Assembly (NCBI GenBank): GCA_902728285.1
Contig: CACVBU010000236.1
Coordinates: 372,001-436,000 of the forward strand
Reading direction: 5' to 3'
DNA: 64,000 nt
DNA from: Clytia hemisphaerica
Lineage: Eukaryota; Cnidaria; Hydrozoa; Leptothecata; Clytiidae
The first letter of the stretch is position 1. Every line of letters starts with the position of its first letter. Made by a program: the position numbers and the translations under genes. Shown here piece after piece: positions 57,541-64,000 of this stretch. A model generated the notes under the pieces. That model did not search any database. It was given only the letters and a program-made list of their open reading frames with translations, and was not told the DNA's origin.

Positions 57541-58159
57541 CATGGCTCGCACCCCCCCCCCCCGCCTGAGCGGGGGGAGCTACACCTAAAATTTGCCATA
57601 AAAGAGGTGGGAGCTGCTTGTTTTTCCCGACAGGCAGGGGGAGCTCTATCTTGGGGGGGACCTGCATTAGTTTATGTAACTCTGGGGGCTAAATAACACT
57701 TCCTAAATATTTTTCTTTACTGTTGGTTTTTAATTTCTCTAAACCTTTATGTTTTCATGCAAAGTGTGATCTGATCCTTAAAATGCAAAAATGAAGACAT
57801 TCTATTGCATTCTCTAAAAGTGCACAACATGTAAATAGAGCTTTGTGAATGCCATAAAATTTTTCCCCTATACTTGGATAGCTTCAGCCAGGTTTCTAGC
57901 TCCCCCCAACAAAGTAAGGTCCCCCCAACAATTTAGCTCCCCCCAAAGAATTGCCTTGTGCTAGGTCCCCTAACACTTGGGGAAAAAACAAAAACATTGT
58001 CCTCTCGCCCCTGTAGAGAGAAGTCAATAGAAAATATATGCGAGTACAGTACTGATAAATGAAAACTAAATTTTACTTGGATTAATATTTATGTTTACAA
58101 ATCTTTTGCTTTTTATATTTGATTTAATAGTAAGATAAGATAAGAGATCTTTTAAAATT

Positions 58160-58455
58160 GTAACTGTGTAACCCTGTAACCCTGTAACTGTGTAACCCTG
58201 TAACTTGTAACCCTGTAACTCTGTAACCCTGTAACCCTGTAACCCTGTAACTGTGTAACCATGTAACCCTGTAACTGTGTAACCCTGTAACCCTGTAACT
58301 GTGTAACCATGTAACCCTGTACCCCTGTAACTGTGTAACTGTGTAACCCTGTAACCTTGTAACCCTGTAACTGTGTAACCCTGAAACTGTGTAACCCTGT
58401 AACTGTGTAACCCTGTAACCCTGTAACTCTGTAACTGTGTAACCCTGTAACTGTG
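58160..58455. repeat. 8-bp minisatellite block B
   Basis: Same orientation as block A (TGTAACCC). The intervening 57541-58159 is non-repetitive apart from GGGGGGAGCT / AGCTCCCCCC tracts in inverted arrangement. Confidence 0.9.
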
Positions 58456-58567
58456 TACTACAGTTACTACACAGTTACTGGGTTACACAGTTACAGGATT
58501 ACAGGGTTACACAGTTACAGGGTTACAGGGTTACACAGTTACAGGGTTACATGGTTACACAGTTACA
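58456..58567. repeat. 8-bp minisatellite block C (inverted)
   Basis: Orientation switches here to GGGTTACA/CAGTTACA, making an inverted junction with block B at about 58455. Confidence 0.9.
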
Positions 58568-58854
58568 CAGTGCTGCAAATAGGGAAATTTCAGTTGGCCG
58601 GTAATCTTTCGAGTGTGACGAGCAGGGGGTCTGGCGGAACCATCTTAGAAAATTTTGTAGTCTGTAATGACCTTTAGATTGGCTAAACACCTATTTTGAT
58701 TTCAAAACTGCTCCTCTTTAAATTAGAAGCGCTATAAGAAGCCTCTAATCTAAAATTTTAACCGGACAAAATGAAAAACTGAGCTTCAGAATGACCGGTA
58801 GAAACTACAAAATGACCGGTATTTACCGGTCACCGGCCGTTATTTGCAGCACTG
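58568..58854. mobile_element. 287-bp hAT-like MITE nested in the minisatellite
   Basis: Starts CAGTGCTGCAAATA and ends TATTTGCAGCACTG; GTTACA borders both ends, although the host repeat makes the duplication ambiguous. The interior has several ACCGGT words (GACCGGTATTTACCGGTCAC). It separates minisatellite blocks C and D. Confidence 0.82.
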
Positions 58855-59322
58855 GTTACAGGGTTACAGGGTTACACAGTTACAGGGTTACAGGGTTACA
58901 AGGTTACACAGTTACAGGGTTACAGGGTTACATGGTTACACAGTTACAGGGTTACAGGGTTACAGAGTTACAGGGTTACAAGTTACAGGGTTACACAGTT
59001 ACAGGGTTACAGGGTTACACAGTTACAGGGTTACACAGTTACAGGGTTACAGTTACACAGTTACAGTGTTACAGGGTTACAGTTACACAGTTACAGGGTT
59101 ACAGGGTTACACAGTTACTGGGTTACAGAGTTACAGGGTTACAGAGTTACAGGGTTACATGGTTACAGGGTTACACTGTTACAGGGTTACACAGTTACAG
59201 GGTTACACAGTTACAGGGTTACACAGTTACAGGGTTACACAGTTACAGGGTTACACAGTTACACAGTTACAAGGTTACACAGTTACAGGGTTACATGGTT
59301 ACAGGGTTATAGGGATACAAGG
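58855..59322. repeat. 8-bp minisatellite block D
   Basis: About 58 units of GGGTTACA/CAGTTACA. Open in several plus-strand frames (LQGYRVT repeats) purely because the unit lacks stops; not coding. Confidence 0.92.
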
Positions 59323-59387
59323 TTATGAACTATTTAATTATTATCTCCTTAATGACCAATGATACGAGGCACTCTATCCGATTTTAC

Positions 59388-60119
59388 AGCCACCTGTCGT
59401 GCAAGGCACTGAAAGGCCATGGGTGCCAAAAAGAAGGGCCGTTTGAGATGCGGCAACCTCATTGGTGGAAATTTGATAGACAGCTGCGAAGGAGCGCCGG
59501 GAAGCAATCAGTAGAAAAGACCACTTTCGTTTTTGTTGCAGATTTCTATAAAAACTTCTCTCAGGGATTATATACTTGTCAATGTACATGGACATATGTG
59601 GGGGGGGGTTTCAGGGGGTACTTGCAGTGAAGTCAAGTTTGAAGATATTTTTTATTAGAAAAACAGTTAAAAGCAGTCAAAACGCAATTTACCTTACCTC
59701 CTGAGTTTGTCTTTGTTATGCTAAAATATAACAAACCTTTGTCCTGCTGTCTAATTACAAAAACCTCCAATCACTACTTCTCCGCCATCTTGTTTCACTT
59801 TAAATGCCGTGTTTTAAAATTCCTTAGCTACATTATATGTAGGGAAAAGGTTTTCTCCAGGTTTTTTCAATCCCGGGATTAAACTACGAGGGCGGTTCCA
59901 CCCACTTATTTTCCTTTCGGCGTTAAGCGCCCCAGGATACTTCACAATATAAGAGATTTTAAGATTAATGTTGAAAAGCATATTTTTTCGATAAATTTAG
60001 GTGATACTCAACAAAAAATAAGGTGGTTTTAAACAAATCTTTGACAAATTGGCGTTTCTTTCTGTTCTAATATATGCAAATCACGTCGAAAAAAGATTAT
60101 ATTTCCGCCTTGACTTTCA
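59388..60119. other. Intergenic DNA, YY1-like motif
   Basis: Contains AAGATGGCGGAG on the minus strand (about 59784-59798), a YY1-type promoter motif, but no gene on either side is recognised. Confidence 0.35.
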
Positions 60120-60300
60120 CTTTCGCTTTCGTGTTACGCGATTCCAATTGGATGAATACTTCTCGCTAACAAATTCTGATTGGCTGTAAGTCTTTAGCTT
60201 CGGGATTCTGATTGGATCATTTCCCGCGTCACGGTTGAATTTTGATTGGTTGAAAGTTTCTGAGCGTGAATTCTGATTGGATGAATACCTGAAAAGTAAA
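60120..60300. promoter_or_regulatory. Cluster of ATTGG (inverted CCAAT) motifs
   Basis: Five ATTGG words in about 150 bp, mostly in the context TTCTGATTGG at intervals of about 25-40 bp, plus one CCAATTGG. It may be a CCAAT-box promoter or a degenerate tandem repeat; no transcript model supports the former. Confidence 0.3.
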
Positions 60301-60594
60301 CAATAGTATGTAAGTATTTTGCTTATCCAAAACCTAAAGATTTCCAGGGGGTTTTATTTACTTTGCATGACGATAATTAAGCCTACAAAACACCGAGAAA
60401 AAACCCAACATAGAACAGGTGTATTTTGTAATGTAGAATATGATAGCGTGAATCTTTTTGAAATTCTATGTCAGGATTTTTTCTCAATGACCCGTAACTA
60501 TGCCCAAGGTACCCGTTGCTAAGACCTTATGTTAAAAACGAAAGCGATTACGGCAAAAAGTAGCAATTTTCGTAATACCTCAAATATTGATACT

Positions 60595-60925
60595 TGACCG
60601 TACTGACTTGATTCCGCAGTTCCGCCAATTTTTTCTCCAATTTCCGTCAAACCGTCTTAAATTGAACCAAAATTCCGTCACCGAAAATTCCTTTGAAATT
60701 CAATATTTTTGTCGAAAATTCCGCAAATTTTGAATATCTTTTACCAATTCCAAAATTCCGCAATTTTTTTTGCTAAATTCCGTTTTTCCGCACTAAAATT
60801 GTCTAAATTTTCCTTCTCCGTCAGAGAACCCAATTTCCGTAATTCTGTCTAAATTTTCGCCAAATTCCGCCACTCCGTCCGAAAAAAGGGCCGATTCCGC
60901 TCCTCCGCCAACCATGAAACCCCCC
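60595..60925 (-). repeat. CGGAA-rich repeat, second copy
   Basis: Inverted homologue of 25015-25290 (TTCCGCCAATTTTT, CCGTCAAACCGTCTTA). Composed of short TTCCG(C/T)-rich phrases. From 60926 to 62600 I recognise no gene; 61090-61330 has a local enrichment of GTGCAG words. Confidence 0.55.
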
Positions 60926-62600
60926 CATATGTGTTGAGTCAACTTGTCAGCATTGAATTGTTGTAAAGGAAAAGATAAAAGAGGTAAGACTAGCCTAGTT
61001 TCTAATCCTGATATAGGAAGTTTAAGTTTAGACTGACTGGCTGCTCAAAAGATTCATTCAAGAAATGCCTTAACATTATGGCACGTTTGCTTGAGATCTT
61101 GAGTGCAGAAAACTCAGAAAAAGTTGAGTGCAGGTGCAAAATCTGAGGTTTTCAGGTGCAAGTGCAGATGGTTTTTTAACCCTAAGTGCAGAGTGCCGCT
61201 ATTTTCTCCTCAAATGCAGCTAATTTTAGCAATCTTTTGCATATTTGAGCCAATTTCTGAGGTATAGGTGCACCTTTGTTCAGACCATAATTTATCAGGT
61301 GCGCTCTTCCCTGCCCTTGAGAGTGCAGCCTTGCCATACTGCAAATAACTGGCCCTATGCTGGACTTTTATACTACCTACTTTATACCTACCGGTAAAGA
61401 AAGATATCAAAATTAAAGTTAGTAAAGTATATAATCTTAATTATAGAACTTACCCAACTTTCTTAAAAACTTTCTGCAAGTCAGCTAAAGTGACTGGCTG
61501 ATAATGTCTGCGTGTGCTGCCAAAAGAGGGTCACGGCGCCGCATGGCCGAAGTGGCCATTTTGATAATCGAATTGTCGCTTTAAACTTTAAAACCGGGGG
61601 TTTGCATAATCTTTAAATCTTTAGCTATTTCAGCTCTTAGAATGACTTTCAATAAGATTAATTTGAAATTTTTTTTAGTAATTGAAATTAAAATTTAAAG
61701 TGAAAAAGTAATAAATTTTGAACTGATCAATTTTTTAATAAAAAATTCAAACATATAATATTAAACCTCCTTACAAGTTTTGTTTAGGGAAAGATGGCAG
61801 CATACAATCAAAACAAAAACAAATCTCGAAATGGAATGTGGCTTTTCTGAAATAAAAAAAGCACAGCAGAAGGTCTGAAAACTGAAACAAAGACCTAATA
61901 ATATCGCTTTATACTCAAGAAAATTCGGTGAGCAAGTGATGGATATTGAAGATACAAATGACAAAACTAGAAATGTGAGTAATGATAAAATGTTCAATCC
62001 CTGATTTTTCTCAAATCCTTTCCAGCTCCAGGCAGCCAGGGCGGGTTCAACGTTCAACGTGCTACCCTGCCCCTGCCGGTTTTTGTCCGGTGCAGCCGGT
62101 GCAGGAGAAGAAAGGGGTACATCTCACTAGTCCGACGCTTTCTAGTCCGACAACAATATCAATATGGTTGCAGTCTAGAGATATCTGTATGACAACCATT
62201 TTCTTTTGTCTTTTTTATGGATTTATTTTGCTTTTGCCTGATAAAGACTGGATTTTGATCAGATAACAAATTCATTTTATATACTTCCACTTAACTGCTA
62301 CTTGCACAGGGCGCTCATTGAAAGTGTTTATAGTTCTAGAAATGAGCCACAAAGCATCCTGCATCTCAAAAAAAATAGAAATAGAGTCATTACCACAGGA
62401 AAAAATCTTTGATTCCCTAGGTTATGGAAATGTATATTTCCAAATGTGGAAGTGGGGCGACGACTTGCACATTTATTTCAGCGCAGCTACTTACTTACTT
62501 ACTTACTTTTTGAAGGCTTCTTTGTTCGTCTCAACAGCTGCGCGAGGTGTTTGGCTATTATATATTGCGCAGCACAAGTATTCCACGTATGGTATGACAG

Positions 62601-63460
62601 GGCTCACACAGCTCCTCAAATCTCCTCAATTCTCCTTAAATTTCAAATGTCTCCTCAGCAATTCTCCTCAAATCTCCTACTTTTTCTCAAATTTTTCCAA
62701 TATTTTCTTCAAAACTCCTCAATTAAATTTGACCAAATAAAAAAAACATTCAAGGTAGTACTGCTGGCCTTTGAAAGATGTTTCGAAAGTTAATTTTCAA
62801 GAATAACATGCAAAATCTCTTGCTCGCTTCGCTCGAACATTTCTTTACTCTAATATCATGTTTCCCTTTACTCATTCTTTTTCAAAACTCGAAATCAGTG
62901 GCGTTCTGGCAGGAACAGAGGCCACGACCACCCAACAGAGCTTTTTAAAGGGGGCGCTGCTAAAGAGCAAGGGGCACTAAAGAAGGTTTTTAAAACGCCC
63001 CAATCTTAAAAATTATACTTTATGCATGGCTTCCGGGCTCCCACAGCTCCTCAAATCTCCTCAATTCTCCTTAAATTTCAAAAGTGCTCCTCAAATCTCC
63101 TCAAATCTCCTACTTTTTCTCGAATTTCTCCAATATTTTCTTCAAATCTCCTCAATTAAATTTGACCAAATAAAAAAAACATTCAAGGTAGTACTGCTGG
63201 CCTTTGAAAGATGTTTCGAAAGTTGATTTTCAAGAATAACATGCAAAATCTCTTGCTCGCTTCGCTCGCACATTTCTTTACTCTAATATCATGTTTCCAT
63301 TTACTCATTCTTTTTCAAAAACTCGAAATCAGTGGCGTTCTGGCAGGGACAGAGGCCACGACCACCCAATAGAGCTTTTTAAAGGGGGCGCTAAAGAGCA
63401 AGGGGCGCTGAATGAGGTTTTTAAACGCCCCAATCTTAAAAATTATACTTTATGCATGGC
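62601..63460 (+). repeat. ~430-bp tandem duplication
   Basis: Two copies (about 62601-63027 and 63028-63460) share CAGCTCCTCAAATCTCCTCA, TCTTGCTCGCTTCGCTCG and CAGTGGCGTTCTGGCAGG in order. A partial third copy of the TTGCTCGCTTCCCTCGCA segment follows at about 63520. Open frames here are by-products. Confidence 0.85.
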
Positions 63461-64000
63461 TCCCTTAATTGCCGCACAGGATCAATTTTACTAAAATCAT
63501 TTTAAGTTACTTTCAATTTTTCTTGCTCGCTTCCCTCGCAATCTAGTTATTTGGTAATTTCTTTGAAATCTTGCTAATTTACAAGTTTTTTTGTGTAAAA
63601 TGTAGCTTTATTGAATGAAAACCTAACTGCGCCCCAAGACCAATTTGCTAACAACAATATTATTTAAAACATAAAAACTCAATTTTTTTGCTCCCTTCTT
63701 TAATTTTGATTTAAATTTAAATTTTAATCTTTTCAGGTCTTTGTAGTTCTACACTTAGAGCCACTGCTCCACTCTAAGGACAATTACCTAGGACCCCTCC
63801 CCCAAGAAGGAGACTTTGGTAAACCTTTCCTTTGTTTAATTGGTAAAAAGCCCATTTTCACAATAAAAGGAGACAATCTCAAAAGATTTTTGTGCATCTT
63901 TCAGGAAGAGCCACCACCCCTACTGCATGTTTGGATGATGTCGATGTAAAACATTACCCAATTTTTTCATTGAGCAGTACAGTGTTGCTTTTTTAACAAC
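63461..64000. other. Window edge, no gene recognised
   Basis: AT-rich sequence without family-level signals. A pyrimidine-rich stretch with TTTTCAG at 63731-63737 could be a splice acceptor, but the frame after it is not recognisable. Confidence 0.35.

Larger units (their letters stand above)
57279..59379. mobile_element. 2.1-kb TIR element built on an 8-bp minisatellite
   Basis: The ends are long inverted repeats: GGATAGAGTGCCTCGTATC at 57279 and its complement at 59379, matching for about 70 bp with two mismatches before running into minisatellite arrays. Identical 8-bp flanks GATTTTAC lie at 57271-57278 and 59380-59387, a clear target duplication. Arrays of (CCCTGTAA)-type 8-bp units point inward from each end and switch orientation near 58455. 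No transposase. TSD length and long TIRs suggest a hAT/MULE-type non-autonomous element. Confidence 0.9.

Noticed and set aside
57330-57667. Long open frames of GYRVT/SYTVT repeats on the minus strand
   Set aside because: They arise from a stop-free 8-bp minisatellite that is open in several frames at once; no start context or non-repeat coding flank.
58791-59362. Two overlapping plus-strand repeat proteins of about 172 residues
   Set aside because: Same minisatellite artefact; both frames are open and encode the same repeat words.
1-64000. CRISPR arrays, operons or bacterial signals
   Set aside because: No direct-repeat/spacer pattern; introns, histone stem-loops and MITEs show animal nuclear DNA.

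Overview
The window is animal nuclear DNA: AT-rich, with spliceosomal introns, two H2B genes ending in the metazoan histone 3' stem-loop, tumour-necrosis-factor-receptor-like (TNFR-like) receptors, a gustatory-receptor-like pair, a Penelope-like retroelement and many MITEs. A cnidarian or another early-branching animal fits best, but I cannot name the species; the H2B proteins are unusually divergent.

Layout. 0.6-1.8 kb: divergent H2B pair sharing a ~360-bp promoter. 2.0-3.1 kb: nested MITEs with a tRNA-like core. 6.0-40.3 kb: seven paralogous minus-strand genes. Each has one exon for a single cysteine-rich domain (six of seven with a signal peptide), one exon for a transmembrane segment and one or two tail exons, and every predicted intron is phase 1. 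I read them as a tandem array of single-domain TNFR-like (BCMA/Fn14-like) type I receptors. Inside the array, at 20.1-24.9 kb, lies a head-to-head pair of four-exon multi-membrane genes of gustatory-receptor-like type; the minus-strand copy has a 2-bp frameshift before its last membrane segment. 40.4-46.4 kb: gene-free, with several TIR elements. 46.5-54.1 kb: a five-exon predicted beta-propeller gene on the minus strand; its large first intron holds a GAGGTTA-rich stretch and a near-intact Penelope-like element (two ORFs, 123-bp pseudo-LTRs, 14-bp target duplication). 54.1-64 kb: no host gene recognised; it contains a decayed non-LTR tail, a 2.1-kb TIR element made largely of an 8-bp minisatellite, and a ~430-bp tandem duplication.

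How the genes may work together. The receptor array looks like a lineage-specific family of surface receptors: similar cysteine spacing, very different cytoplasmic tails, exchangeable phase-1 exons. A signalling or recognition role is inference. Most MITEs near the array lie in introns or between genes; one inverted-repeat pair encloses a coding exon.

Limits. Splice sites were assigned by eye from GT/AG signals, reading-frame continuity and paralogue comparison. No database search was possible, so family names rest on motif recognition.
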